From Oscillospiraceae bacterium (GTDB lineage Bacteria > Bacillota > Clostridia > Oscillospirales > Acutalibacteraceae), in NCBI GenBank assembly GCA_015066015.1, contig SVPE01000003.1, positions 120,996 to 184,995 of the forward strand: DNA of 64,000 nucleotides. Reading direction: 5' to 3'. Positions 6,647 to 16,916 of the stretch are shown in pieces. Each line of letters opens with the position of its first letter. Position 1 is the first letter of the stretch. The position numbers were made by a program, and so were the translations under genes. The notes under the pieces are model-generated. The model did no database searches and was not told where the DNA came from. It saw nothing but the letters and a program-made list of their open reading frames with translations.

Positions 6647-9600
6647 TCAATAGTGGATTGCACCGCAGGCGCAGGTCTTGTTTGAGCCCATAAGCTTCCA
6701 GAAGAATCTGAGAATCTTGTAGATAAGCTCGTTGAAGAATCCTACCTTATGGCAGTTACAGGTACATACGATCTGTCCGCCTTCCATATAGGTGCCGCTG
6801 CATCTGTCACAGATGTGGTCATTGTTTACGTCAACGTGACCGAGTGCAGGGATAGTTTCTGAAGGCTGATTGAGTCCGCAGGTTGTGCAGTGTCTGTAAT
6901 CTGTCTTACCGTCTGAGGTACAGGTTGCAGCCGAGCCTTCAACAACTACAAAGGTGTGATACTTCTTTCTCACAACAACATTGATAAGCTCTGTGTTACC
7001 GATTCTGTCTGCATATTTCTTACCGCAGACTGAGCATTCATAGTATGCAAGTGAGCCGTCAGTATCGCAGGTTTCGTATACACGCTCATGATATGTCATT
7101 GAGTGACCGAGACGCTTAACGGTCTGCTTGGTTGACTTTCCGCAAGCTGAGCAGATAACAACCACATAACCGTTTTCTGTACAGGTTGCTTCCATACGGT
7201 CCTCTGTGATAATTGTATAATCGTGATCTGAAAGCTCGAGGTCTCTTGTTTCCTCATAACCGCAGGCACAGGCTCTGGTCTGGTAGCCCTTTGACTGGCA
7301 GGTTGACTCTCTTACTGTAGTCCACTCACCGAAGGTATGGGCTGTTTCATTATAAACTGCAGTAACTGTGAGATCCGAGGTTATAGCTGAGAAGTCAACA
7401 TCCCAGTAAGCGTTGTAATGCTTTGACTCATCATAGGGCTTTACGGGAATGCCGGGGTCAGTTGCTGCACCGCCGTAACCTATGGTCTGCTTTGCATATT
7501 CCTTACCGTCAACGATGAATGTAACTGTATAGGTTGAGTCGCCGAGTGAAGGAATAGCTGATGTTTCGATGTGGTTCGGATTTCTGCTACAGATTCTTGT
7601 CATCTCGCCCTCTTCACTTGCGGTGGGATACTTGGTTGTTACCCATGCGCCCCAGCTGTGGCAAAGCTTGGAAACAGTCTTTTCGTAGCTTGCTTCGCAG
7701 TTTTCACACTTAACGAGAATTATACCCTCGTTCACACAGTCGGCGGGAGTCTTGACAGTGCCTTCGTCCCAGCTGTGTCCGTTCGGCTGTGAATCAAGTC
7801 TGCTGTAGCTGCTGCCGCAATCGCAGGCAAAAACAGTGTATCCGCTGGTAATGCAGGTTGCAGCGAAGCTTTCGCCCTCTGCATAATTGTGACCTGTTGC
7901 AGGAATGACAACGGTTGTCGTTTCTTCGCAATGTAAGCACTTGACCTTCTTTGAGCCGTCAGTCTCGCAGGTTGCGGGAACTATATCGCTTTCCTCACCG
8001 CTCCAATCGTGACCTGTTGCGGGAAGCTCGATTGTATCAGCGATATGAGTACAGCCGGTTTCGCTGCACTTAACGGTTATTATGCCCTTTGTTTCACAGT
8101 CGGGCTCTGATTCTCTTACAACCGTGAGCTTATGCACACCGTAGCCGAGATCTGTTTTAATCTCATATTCGCAGTCAGCACAGCTTGTAACTACTGAGCC
8201 CTGCACCTGACAGGTAGCTTCTGTTACCGCCGTTGAAAGGGTATGTGCTGTTTTGGGAATAAGCTCTGTTACGGTTGCACCGCACTTACAGGTGTAGGTC
8301 TTTTCACCGTCTGTTGTACAGGTAGCCTTTTCCGTTACCGTGCCTTCATCATAATCGTGAGCAAGCTTGGATGTCTTTACATAATAGGTATATCCGCAAT
8401 CCGTATGGGTCTTACATACATAAACATCTCTACCCTCAGCCGTACAGGTAGCGGCTGTTGAATTTACTTCATCCTTAACCATCTCGTGACCGAGTGCGGG
8501 AAGAGGTACGGTTTCGGTTGCGTTACAGCCGTCTCTCTTACAGCTTCTTTCCACTTCACCCTCATCGGCTGCAGTGGGATTCTTGGTCGTTGTCCATTCG
8601 CCCCAATCGTGGCCGAGTGCAGGTACTGCTGCAGTGATTTCCTTATCGCATTCACTGCACCTGAGAGTTACTGTACCGCCGTTTACGCAGTCTGCAGTTG
8701 AAGAGTTTTCAACCTGAACATAGTTATGAGCAATCGCGGGAGCGTTATATACATTATAAGTATATGTACAGCCGCTGTTTGTACATGTATAAGGTGTGTA
8801 TCCGTTTTCGGTGCAGGTTGCATCCACGCTTAATCCGGCTGTCATTCTGTGGCCGAGCTTAGGAATTGCAGTCTCCTTTGTTGCACCGCAGCTGCACTTA
8901 TAATATGTAGTGCCGTCCGTATCGCAGGTTGCGGGAGTTGTTTTGTCAACGCTCCAGGTGTGCTCGAGCTTGGGAAGAGGCTTATTTAATGTTTCGTTAC
9001 CGCAGAGCTTACATTTTGCAATTACGGTGCCTTCCTTTGTACAGGTAGCATCTGTTACGGTTGTTTCGTACTGGTGTGCATTTTCGTTGGTTTCTATTAC
9101 AGCTGTATGAGTTCCGCCGCATCTGCCGCAGGTGTAAACAATCTTGCCTTCATCCTTGCAGGTTGCGGGAGTTACTTCACCTTCGCCATAGATATGGCCA
9201 AGTGCAGCTATCTTTTCGCCGCCTTCAACCTTACCGCATCCGTTCTTACAGGTGAATACCGCTGTGGTACCGTCGCTGTCGCAGGTGGGAACAACCGCTG
9301 CTGCAGTTTCTTCCATAACGTGACCGTTTGCAGGAATTACTACAGTTGAGGTAAGACCGCAATCGTCGTGAGTGGAGCATCCGTAGACAGTTTCGCCGGG
9401 ATCTGTGCAGGTTGCAGGGGTTTCTCTTTTAAATATTGTGAATACGTGATCGCCTATTGCAGCTATTTCCTCAAGCTCGATGAAGCCGCAGACTTTACAG
9501 CTTCTTGTCTTGTATCCGAGAGCATCCTCTGTTGCCTCAGCGATAACCTTGTATTCACCGAAATCGTGTGCAGTCTTTTCACCTGTTGAAACGGTGTAGG

Positions 9601-12600
9601 AAGCATCGCAGAGTGAACATGTATAGGTTTCTGTTGCGGCAGCAGTACAGTCTGCTGCTGTGGTTGCGCTGAGCGCATAGGCGTGTCCGAGTGCCGGAAC
9701 GTCAGCTTCGATTGTGTCGCCGCATTCACACTCAAGAGTTACCTTACCGCCCTTTGTGCAGGTTGAGGAGCTGACGGTCTGCTTGTAGGTGTGACCCTTT
9801 GCCTCTTCGGTGAGAAACTCGTAGCCTGAGGTACAGCCTGATGTCGTACAGCTGTAGGGAATGTAGCCTCTTGTGGTGCAGGTAGCCTTTACCTCTTCAC
9901 CGGGCTCGTAGGTATGCTGAGTCATAGGAACAGACACTGTATAGCTGTCATTACACTTTGAGCAGGTATAGGTCATTACGCCTTCGCCGGTGCAGGTAGC
10001 AGGAAGTGTTACCTGACCTTCATAGATGTGACCCTTTGCGGGGATTTCAAAGTTATTGAACTTCACGCCGCATTCCTTACAGTAGGTTATTGAGTGACCG
10101 TTATCGGTGCAGGTTGCATCAGCGTTATCCTTCAAAATAGTGTGCTGTGCATAATCAAGCTCAACCGTTACTGTTACGGAGCAGTTTTCGTGAGCGTTAC
10201 ACTCATAGGTAATGTGTCCCTTTTCGTTACACTTTGAGGAAACATTTTCTGTTTCAACAAGGTTGTGACCGCCTGCAGGGATTGTGAGAGTTTCTTCCTT
10301 ACCGCAGGTTGAGCACTCGCGGCTCCATGAGCCGTCCTTGTCGTTTGTGGCATCAATCTTCACCCAATCGCTGTAGCTGTGACCGAACTTAGGAAGAATT
10401 ACGGTTGTGGTTACGTCACAGCGTGAGCACTGAACGGTCTTTGAACCGTCGGTCTCACAGTCAGCACTCTTAATGAGTGTTTCAACGCCGGTGTAGTCGT
10501 GACCCATTACGGGGATAGCAGTTACTGTCTTGGCTTCATCGCTGTGGCAAACCGTACACTCTGTTACTACAGAGCCGGGAGCTGTGCAGGTTGCGGGAGT
10601 TACTGTTGTCTTATAGCTGTGACCCTTTGCGGGGATAGCTTCTGTGCGGATGTCACCGCAAGCACAGGTATAGGTTCTTACTCCGTCCCCGGTGCAGGTA
10701 GCATCCTTAACGGAAACATTGTTATATGCGTGACCCTTTGCGGGGATAACTGTTTCATATGTTGCTGTATTGCAGTCTTCACACTTGACTAAAACGAAAC
10801 CGTCACCGGTACAGGTTGCTTCCTCTTCTGTTTTGACAAGCTTATGCTGAAGCTTATCAAGAGTTACGGTAACTGTAATGCCGCAAGCACCCTTGTGAGT
10901 ATCACAGGTGTAGGTTACGGAGCCTTCTGCTGTACAGGTTGCGTCGTCCTTTGAGGTAGCAACGAGATTGTGTCCGCCTGCAGGGAATTTGATTGTTTCT
11001 GTTTTGTTGCAGTTTTCTCTGCTACAGGTGCGTGAAAGCTCACCTTCTTCGGTATTGGTTGAAGCCTTTGATACAGTCCATTCGCCCCAATCGTGACCGA
11101 GTGCGGGAATAACAACAACGTTTTCTGCGTCGCAATTCTGACACTTGTAGGTTTCGCTGCCGTTAGCTTCGCAGGTTGCAGCTACTGTAGCTGTGGGAGT
11201 TGTGCCCCAAATGTGACCCTTTGCGGCAAGGTTGGTTGTATTTGTGTAGCTACAAGCCAAACAGGTTGTAATTACAGTACCCTGTTCACCGCATTTTGCA
11301 TCTGTTACTTCTGTTGTTAAATCGTGGCCCTTTGCAGGGATTTCTTCTGTATAGTTTGCACCGCAAGCGCAGGTGTATGTTCTTACGCCAGCTTCTGTAC
11401 AGGTAGGATCTTTTGTAACGGAAACATCGTTATACGCGTGACCCTTTGCAGGGATTTCTACACTCTTAAGTTCAGACTTACAAACCGAGCAGACAATCTT
11501 TGAGCTGCCATTTGCTGTACAAGAAGGTGCTGTGTAGGAAATTTCCTGGGTGTGAGGAAGTTTATCAAGTGTTTCTGTGTAGTTTGCCTCGCAGTCATTA
11601 TGTGTCTTACACTTCCATTCAATAGAGCCGGTCTGTGTACAGGTTGCGAGGGTTTCACTTACTTTTTCAAAATCGTGCGCACCTATGGGAGCTGTAGTTT
11701 TATGTTCAGTAGCGTCACAGACTGAACAAACTCTCTTTTCGATACCGTAAGAGTCTGTTGTTGCTTCCTGAATCAATGTCCAGTTGCCAAAGCTATGATC
11801 CTTTACAGCTTCAACGAACTTGGTATAGGTGTCGCCGCAAGCACAGGTATAAACCTCTGTACCGGGCTGTGTGCAGGTTGCATTAACCACTGTTCCCTTT
11901 GTGTAGCTGTGTCCTGTCTTGGGAAGGACAACTGTATTTGTTTCAGAGCAAGCTGAACACTTAACGGTCTTTGAGCCGTCAGTTGTGCAGGTTGCAGATT
12001 CTACAGTTACGTTTGCTGTAATGTTTTCATCGAAATTATGACCTGTTGCAGGTTTGGTTTCATCGTATACATTATAGATAAAGCTACAATCTGAACACTT
12101 ATAAGGTGTATAGCCACTTTCAGTACAGGTGGGAGCTACTGCGTCCTGGGCAACAAAGCTGTGTGCCTTTACAGGGATAACTTCTGTGCTGAGAACATTT
12201 TTACATACTGAACAGTAAGCTTCTACACTACCTTCATTATTGCAGGTTGCTGAGGTTTCTCTCTGTGCAACAGTGTGCTGAAGCATTTCAAGAGCAACTT
12301 CAATCTTAACACCGCAATCTGCATGGTTTGCACAGGTGTAAACCTCTTTACCTGCTGAAGTACAGGTTGCAGCTTCTGACTCGTCGTCATTACGTACGAG
12401 ATTGTGACCCTTGGGAATTACGAGGGTTTCTGTATCGTTACATGTCCGGCAGGTACGTGACCATGAACCGTCAGCTGTAGCAGTTGCATCAACCTTTACC
12501 CAAGCGCTCCAGTTATGACCGAGTGCAGGAATAACGATAACATTTGTCTCGTTACAATTCTGACACTTGTAGGTTTCGCTACCGTTAGCTTCGCAGGTTG

Positions 12601-15600
12601 CAGCTTCTGTAGCTGTGGGAGTTGTGCCCCAGATGTGACCCTTTGCGGCAAGGTAGGTTGTATTTGTGTAGCTACAAGCTGAACAGGTTGTTACTACAAT
12701 GCCCTGTTCACCGCATTTTGCATCTGTTACTTCTGTTGTTAAATCGTGGCCCTTTTCAGGGATTGTTTCAACCTTGGTTGCACCACAAAGACAGGTGTAG
12801 GTAATTGAACCGGGAGCTTCACATGTAGCGTCGACCTTCACGCCTTCACCGCTGAAGTCGTGAATACCGGTTGCCTTTACAGGTTCGTTCATAATCACAG
12901 CATTACAAACCGAGCAGACAACCTTTGAGCTACCGTCTGCAATACAAGTAGGTGCCGTATATTCAAGCTTCTGGGTGTGACCTGTTGCAGGAATATCCTC
13001 TGTATAGTTTGCCGAACAGGTACCGTGCTCGGGAACAGTACAGGTAAAGGTCTTTGTACCCTTTTCAGTACAGGTGGGTTCCTTTGTTACTTTTTCTGTA
13101 AATGTGTGGTTACCGATAGGAGGAATAAGAGCATATTCAACGTCTCCGCAGTGGCAGGTGCCCTTCTGAACACCGTTCTTATCGGCAGTTGCAGGAGTCA
13201 CAACCTCCCAATTATCGTAGGTGTGACCTTTAGCTTCTTTAGTGATTACAACGTAAGAATCGCCACAGGAGCACTTATATTCAGTCTTTTCAACGTCTGT
13301 GCAGGACTGCTCCTGAACTACTGTTACTGTAGAATAGTTATGACCTGTTGCAGGGATTACTTCTGTATAGTTTTCGCCGCAATCGCAGATATAAAGTGTT
13401 GATCCTTCAGTTGTGCAGGTTGCGGGGGTTTCTGATGCATAGTAGAAGTGACCTGTTGCAGGTTTGGTTTCATCGTATTCCTTGTAGCTGAAGTCACAGT
13501 CGGTAACGGTACACTCATAAAGGGTATAACCGCTTGTGGTGCAGGTGGGAGCTACTTCTGTGCCGTTATTAAGTGTATGAGGAACAACAGGTGTTGCTTC
13601 TGTGCTGAACACCTTACCGCAAACTGAACAGTAGGCTTCTACGGAGCCTTCCTTAATGCAGGTTGCCGGGGTTTCTCCTTGTGCAACGGTGTGCTGTGCA
13701 TAATCAAGGTCAACGGTTACTGATATTGAGCAGTTTTCGTGAGCTGTACACTTATAGACCTGCTTACCCTTTGTTGTGCAGGTGGGAGCTACATAAGCAG
13801 CTGTATCCTCAACGAGGTTGTGTCCGCCTGCAGGAATTTCGAGGGTTTCTTCCTTACCGCAGATTGAGCACCTATGAGACCAGGAGCCTGCTTTATCATT
13901 TGTAGCATCGATTTTCTCCCAAGCGCTGTAGCTGTGACCAAGCTTCGGAATGATAACGTTTGTTGTTACGTCACAACGTGAACACTCAACGGTCTTTTCG
14001 CCGTCTTCTTCACAGGTGGCGGATTTGACGATTGTTACATCACCGGTGAAGTCGTGCATAAGGGCGGCTGAGCCGTTAACATATTCAATATAGTTATGTG
14101 CCGGATCGTTTGCACAAACATGCTCAATGTATGCGCTGTGTGTGCAGTCTGCCTCATGCTCTGTTGAAGTCCATGCGTGATTGAGAGCAGGCTTTTCGTT
14201 AACATTTCTCTGTGCACCGCAATCTGCTCTGTTACACTCTTCTACTGTGTAGCCCTTGCTTGTGCAGGTAGGAGCTACAACGGTTTTTGCTACATAGTTG
14301 TGGCCGAGAGAATCAAGCCACTGCTCTTCAATTACATTACCGCAAAGTGAACAGGTCTTTGTCTTATAGCCCCTGCCCGTGCAGGTAGACTCAACAACAG
14401 TAACCCAATCACCGATATTATGCTCAAGTGCATCAATTGTGCCGATGTTTATGTAGCCGCATTCGGTACAGGTCTGCTTCTTAACGCCGTCAACACCGCA
14501 CAATGCTTCGGAAACAGTTTCCCATGCACCGTAGGTATGAGCAATAACATCTGTGTAATTGTCTCTGTAGGAGTGACCGCAGTCAGCTCTCTGACAAACA
14601 TATTCAGTGTATCCCTTTGTTGTGCAAGTGGGAGCTACAATATTTTCAGCATAATCATGCTCAAGCGCAGGAATAATTGTGTGCTCACAAACACCGCAAT
14701 CGTCACAAACCTTTGTCATGATGCCGATTTTTCCGCAACTTGCTTCAACAGCAACGGACTGTGAGCTCCACTGATGACCGAGAGGATCAATTACAGTAAT
14801 ATCCTTCTGTGCATCACAGAGAGTACAGTGAATTGACTTTGAACCTGCTACTGTACAGGTGGGTTCAAGGTCAGTTGTGAACTCTGTTTCCCAAACGTGG
14901 TCACCGTAATTTGTTTCGCCGTCAATGTAGCTGTAACCGCAGGAGCAGATGTATTTTGTTGCACCCTTCTGAACACAGGTTGAAGGAACGGTTTCAGTTG
15001 TGAATGTATGTGCTTCAGCTGTGAAAACAGGCTGAATTACAAGGTCGTCAACAACGGATGCGTATTCATTGGTGTCCCAACCTGTGAATGTATAATGGTT
15101 TGTTGAATCGTAGTAGGTTGCAGAATAAGTCGGAGCAGTTACAGCCTCCTTGTATTCAACATCCTTTTCATAAAGAAGGATTGCACCGTCTTTGTCAAGG
15201 AAGATAACATCGAACTTGTTGGGGTCAAGAGCGGCAATTTTTGCATTGATCGTATCAGCATAGCCGTCAACATCACTCTGTCTCGTTCTGCCAAGACCGG
15301 TTACAACTGCATTTATTGCAGAGTCAAGAGCAACACGCGAAGCGAGAGTATATTTGAGCTCATATTCCGTACCGTAGTTTGCCTTAATTGCATCTGCGGC
15401 GGCGATGGCTTCGTTAACAGCAGAATAGTCAGCACCAACAAAAGTACTTGTATATTGTGCTGTGTATGTAACATCCTTTGTGATTGTCGAAGCAAAGGTA
15501 GGTGACCACTTGCTGAAAACATAATGATAGTCACCTGAATCGTATTCGGGTGCGGAAGGTGCAGTTATAGTGTCACCGTGATAACCATACTTTTTAGTTG

Positions 15601-16606
15601 AGGTGTCCGCACCTGCAGAAGATTTGTAATTAAAGGTTGCAGTGTAGTAAGAGTCTGTTATTGTGAAGGTTTCTGAAAGTGAACCCAATGTGCTCCATGT
15701 TGCAGTAATTGTACCTGTTTGCGTATCTGTTGAGCTTGAAACATTAGCTGCATTGATGAGCTTAATAGTTGTAGTCTGACTTGATGTTGTCGGATCAACT
15801 GAAATGCCTGTTGTGCCACAAACGCTACCCTTAACTGACCAAGTGGGATTAAACATTTCAACACCATACTGGTCGTTAGCTACTAATTCTATATCCTGCG
15901 TGGCTGTACCCGTTTTAGGAATAGTCATAGCAGATACACCAGACCACGTAGTAGCAGTTGTAGGAGTCGGGAAGTTCCATGTTTCAGTTGTAGTTGAAGC
16001 ATAACCATAGTCATTGTCGTTACCCGTAGTTGTTACAGTACCATCACCGTCAGCAGTAATTTTCCACCACTTTTTTTCTGTCGAGGTGTCAGTATAACCT
16101 TTACCTGCCCAAAGAGTATCATACGCACTTTTTGTATTGTTATATACCTCAATCTTACTTACAGTGTACTGACCTTTGTCCAAAATGTTATCACTATCAG
16201 CCATACCATATAAAGCTGTAGGGAAACCTGCAATAGTTGCAACACAGTAATAATTTTTGCCTGTTGAGCTGTTAGTATTACCTGTTGACTTTTCCGCAGA
16301 AACATAGGTGCCTCCATAATTCGTGGAGTCTAAACACCAATACATACTGCTTTGTGTTCCTGAACCATTATTACTCTTATAATAAAGTATAATACCTGCT
16401 CTGGCACCATCTTCGGTTTCAGTGCCTGTGAAGCTGTTACTATAGTCCTTTGTGTTGTTAACCTGCCAGGTAATTCTAACTTTATAATTACCCGCCGTAG
16501 CCGCACTTGCCTCAGTCGGTGCGACCCATACCCATGCCGTCATAAGCATCATAATTGCCATAAAGACTGACAGGGCTTTCTTTCCTGTTTGTTGCCATTT
16601 TTTCAT
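6647..16606 (-). CDS. Giant secreted protein with about 67 Cys/His repeats
   Basis: 3319 aa from the ATG at 16604-16606 (AAGGAGGAAATAAGA upstream). The N-terminus MKKWQQTGKKALSVFMAIMM is a signal peptide, cleaved near ASA. Residues of about 30-300 are beta-rich. Two InlB/Flg_new-like domains follow (GYHGDTITAP; FLDKDGAILLYEKD), with a helical FIVAR-like segment between them. From about residue 530 I count about 67 units of 36-43 aa with the pattern 'ATCT..G...Y.C..C......IPA.GH'. Each unit offers up to three Cys and one His, enough for a metal site, though none is proven. A third InlB-like domain interrupts the array near the end. The C-terminus is CTCNCHKVGFF, an amphipathic helix, then CACGAIHY. 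The likely role is cell-surface adhesion or scaffolding. No catalytic motif was seen. Confidence 0.92.
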   Translation of the reverse strand: MKKWQQTGKKALSVFMAIMMLMTAWVWVAPTEASAATAGNYKVRITWQVNNTKDYSNSFTGTETEDGARAGIILYYKSNNGSGTQSSMYWCLDSTNYGGTYVSAEKSTGNTNSSTGKNYYCVATIAGFPTALYGMADSDNILDKGQYTVSKIEVYNNTKSAYDTLWAGKGYTDTSTEKKWWKITADGDGTVTTTGNDNDYGYASTTTETWNFPTPTTATTWSGVSAMTIPKTGTATQDIELVANDQYGVEMFNPTWSVKGSVCGTTGISVDPTTSSQTTTIKLINAANVSSSTDTQTGTITATWSTLGSLSETFTITDSYYTATFNYKSSAGADTSTKKYGYHGDTITAPSAPEYDSGDYHYVFSKWSPTFASTITKDVTYTAQYTSTFVGADYSAVNEAIAAADAIKANYGTEYELKYTLASRVALDSAINAVVTGLGRTRQSDVDGYADTINAKIAALDPNKFDVIFLDKDGAILLYEKDVEYKEAVTAPTYSATYYDSTNHYTFTGWDTNEYASVVDDLVIQPVFTAEAHTFTTETVPSTCVQKGATKYICSCGYSYIDGETNYGDHVWETEFTTDLEPTCTVAGSKSIHCTLCDAQKDITVIDPLGHQWSSQSVAVEASCGKIGIMTKVCDDCGVCEHTIIPALEHDYAENIVAPTCTTKGYTEYVCQRADCGHSYRDNYTDVIAHTYGAWETVSEALCGVDGVKKQTCTECGYINIGTIDALEHNIGDWVTVVESTCTGRGYKTKTCSLCGNVIEEQWLDSLGHNYVAKTVVAPTCTSKGYTVEECNRADCGAQRNVNEKPALNHAWTSTEHEADCTHSAYIEHVCANDPAHNYIEYVNGSAALMHDFTGDVTIVKSATCEEDGEKTVECSRCDVTTNVIIPKLGHSYSAWEKIDATNDKAGSWSHRCSICGKEETLEIPAGGHNLVEDTAAYVAPTCTTKGKQVYKCTAHENCSISVTVDLDYAQHTVAQGETPATCIKEGSVEAYCSVCGKVFSTEATPVVPHTLNNGTEVAPTCTTSGYTLYECTVTDCDFSYKEYDETKPATGHFYYASETPATCTTEGSTLYICDCGENYTEVIPATGHNYSTVTVVQEQSCTDVEKTEYKCSCGDSYVVITKEAKGHTYDNWEVVTPATADKNGVQKGTCHCGDVEYALIPPIGNHTFTEKVTKEPTCTEKGTKTFTCTVPEHGTCSANYTEDIPATGHTQKLEYTAPTCIADGSSKVVCSVCNAVIMNEPVKATGIHDFSGEGVKVDATCEAPGSITYTCLCGATKVETIPEKGHDLTTEVTDAKCGEQGIVVTTCSACSYTNTTYLAAKGHIWGTTPTATEAATCEANGSETYKCQNCNETNVIVIPALGHNWSAWVKVDATATADGSWSRTCRTCNDTETLVIPKGHNLVRNDDESEAATCTSAGKEVYTCANHADCGVKIEVALEMLQHTVAQRETSATCNNEGSVEAYCSVCKNVLSTEVIPVKAHSFVAQDAVAPTCTESGYTPYKCSDCSFIYNVYDETKPATGHNFDENITANVTVESATCTTDGSKTVKCSACSETNTVVLPKTGHSYTKGTVVNATCTQPGTEVYTCACGDTYTKFVEAVKDHSFGNWTLIQEATTDSYGIEKRVCSVCDATEHKTTAPIGAHDFEKVSETLATCTQTGSIEWKCKTHNDCEANYTETLDKLPHTQEISYTAPSCTANGSSKIVCSVCKSELKSVEIPAKGHAYNDVSVTKDPTCTEAGVRTYTCACGANYTEEIPAKGHDLTTEVTDAKCGEQGTVITTCLACSYTNTTNLAAKGHIWGTTPTATVAATCEANGSETYKCQNCDAENVVVIPALGHDWGEWTVSKASTNTEEGELSRTCSRENCNKTETIKFPAGGHNLVATSKDDATCTAEGSVTYTCDTHKGACGITVTVTLDKLQHKLVKTEEEATCTGDGFVLVKCEDCNTATYETVIPAKGHAYNNVSVKDATCTGDGVRTYTCACGDIRTEAIPAKGHSYKTTVTPATCTAPGSVVTECTVCHSDEAKTVTAIPVMGHDYTGVETLIKSADCETDGSKTVQCSRCDVTTTVILPKFGHSYSDWVKIDATNDKDGSWSRECSTCGKEETLTIPAGGHNLVETENVSSKCNEKGHITYECNAHENCSVTVTVELDYAQHTILKDNADATCTDNGHSITYCKECGVKFNNFEIPAKGHIYEGQVTLPATCTGEGVMTYTCSKCNDSYTVSVPMTQHTYEPGEEVKATCTTRGYIPYSCTTSGCTSGYEFLTEEAKGHTYKQTVSSSTCTKGGKVTLECECGDTIEADVPALGHAYALSATTAADCTAAATETYTCSLCDASYTVSTGEKTAHDFGEYKVIAEATEDALGYKTRSCKVCGFIELEEIAAIGDHVFTIFKRETPATCTDPGETVYGCSTHDDCGLTSTVVIPANGHVMEETAAAVVPTCDSDGTTAVFTCKNGCGKVEGGEKIAALGHIYGEGEVTPATCKDEGKIVYTCGRCGGTHTAVIETNENAHQYETTVTDATCTKEGTVIAKCKLCGNETLNKPLPKLEHTWSVDKTTPATCDTDGTTYYKCSCGATKETAIPKLGHRMTAGLSVDATCTENGYTPYTCTNSGCTYTYNVYNAPAIAHNYVQVENSSTADCVNGGTVTLRCSECDKEITAAVPALGHDWGEWTTTKNPTAADEGEVERSCKRDGCNATETVPLPALGHEMVKDEVNSTAATCTAEGRDVYVCKTHTDCGYTYYVKTSKLAHDYDEGTVTEKATCTTDGEKTYTCKCGATVTELIPKTAHTLSTAVTEATCQVQGSVVTSCADCEYEIKTDLGYGVHKLTVVRESEPDCETKGIITVKCSETGCTHIADTIELPATGHDWSGEESDIVPATCETDGSKKVKCLHCEETTTVVIPATGHNYAEGESFAATCITSGYTVFACDCGSSYSRLDSQPNGHSWDEGTVKTPADCVNEGIILVKCENCEASYEKTVSKLCHSWGAWVTTKYPTASEEGEMTRICSRNPNHIETSAIPSLGDSTYTVTFIVDGKEYAKQTIGYGGAATDPGIPVKPYDESKHYNAYWDVDFSAITSDLTVTAVYNETAHTFGEWTTVRESTCQSKGYQTRACACGYEETRDLELSDHDYTIITEDRMEATCTENGYVVVICSACGKSTKQTVKRLGHSMTYHERVYETCDTDGSLAYYECSVCGKKYADRIGNTELINVVVRKKYHTFVVVEGSAATCTSDGKTDYRHCTTCGLNQPSETIPALGHVDVNNDHICDRCSGTYMEGGQIVCTCNCHKVGFFNELIYKILRFFWKLMGSNKTCACGAIHY

Positions 16607-16670
16607 TCTTATTTCCTCCTTAATGATTTTTAGGAAACATATATACAATTGTATATAATTATACATCTTC

Positions 16671-16699
16671 ATAATACTACCTTTATTGAAAATTGTCAA
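16671..16699 (-). promoter_or_regulatory. SigA promoter of the giant repeat gene
   Basis: Minus strand TTGACA (16694-16699), 17-nt spacer, TATTAT (16671-16676). Transcription starting near 16664 supports the ATG at 16606 and rules out the longer in-frame start at 16699. Confidence 0.8.
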
Positions 16700-16748
16700 G
16701 AAATTTTGCCTCAGGTTTTATTTTTTGTACAAAAAGTTGAAAATTGTC

Positions 16749-16852
16749 TTTTACTCCCTCCACCGCAAGCGGTCCCCCTCCCTCAATGAGGGAGGCTTTT
16801 TTTGTGGCTCCCTCACTGAGGGAGCTGTCACGAAGTGACTGAGGGAGTAAAA
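16749..16852 (+). repeat. CTCCCTC-type multi-hairpin palindrome, intact copy
   Basis: Outer arms TTTTACTCCCTC/GAGGGAGTAAAA enclose four small hairpins: CCGC/GCGG, CCTCCCTC/GAGGGAGG, GCTCCCTC/GAGGGAGC and GTCAC/GTGAC. The element sits 64 bp before the DUF559 nuclease start. I recall this CTCCCTCAGTCACTTCGTGAC sequence being common between genes of gut Firmicutes; that is memory, not a search. Confidence 0.85.
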
Positions 16853-16916
16853 CATCTTGCTTTTTCCGGTAAAAATTTGATATATTAAAACAAAATATTA
16901 AAAAGGAGTATTTTAT

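Noticed and set aside
7571..14764. Numerous open frames on the plus strand across the giant gene
   Set aside because: Shadows created by the repetitive Cys-codon-rich minus-strand gene. None has a ribosome site or family match.
16607..16699. Longer N-terminus for the giant protein from an ATG at 16699
   Set aside because: It overlaps the promoter boxes and has no ribosome site. The ATG at 16606 has AAGGAGG and starts a signal peptide.
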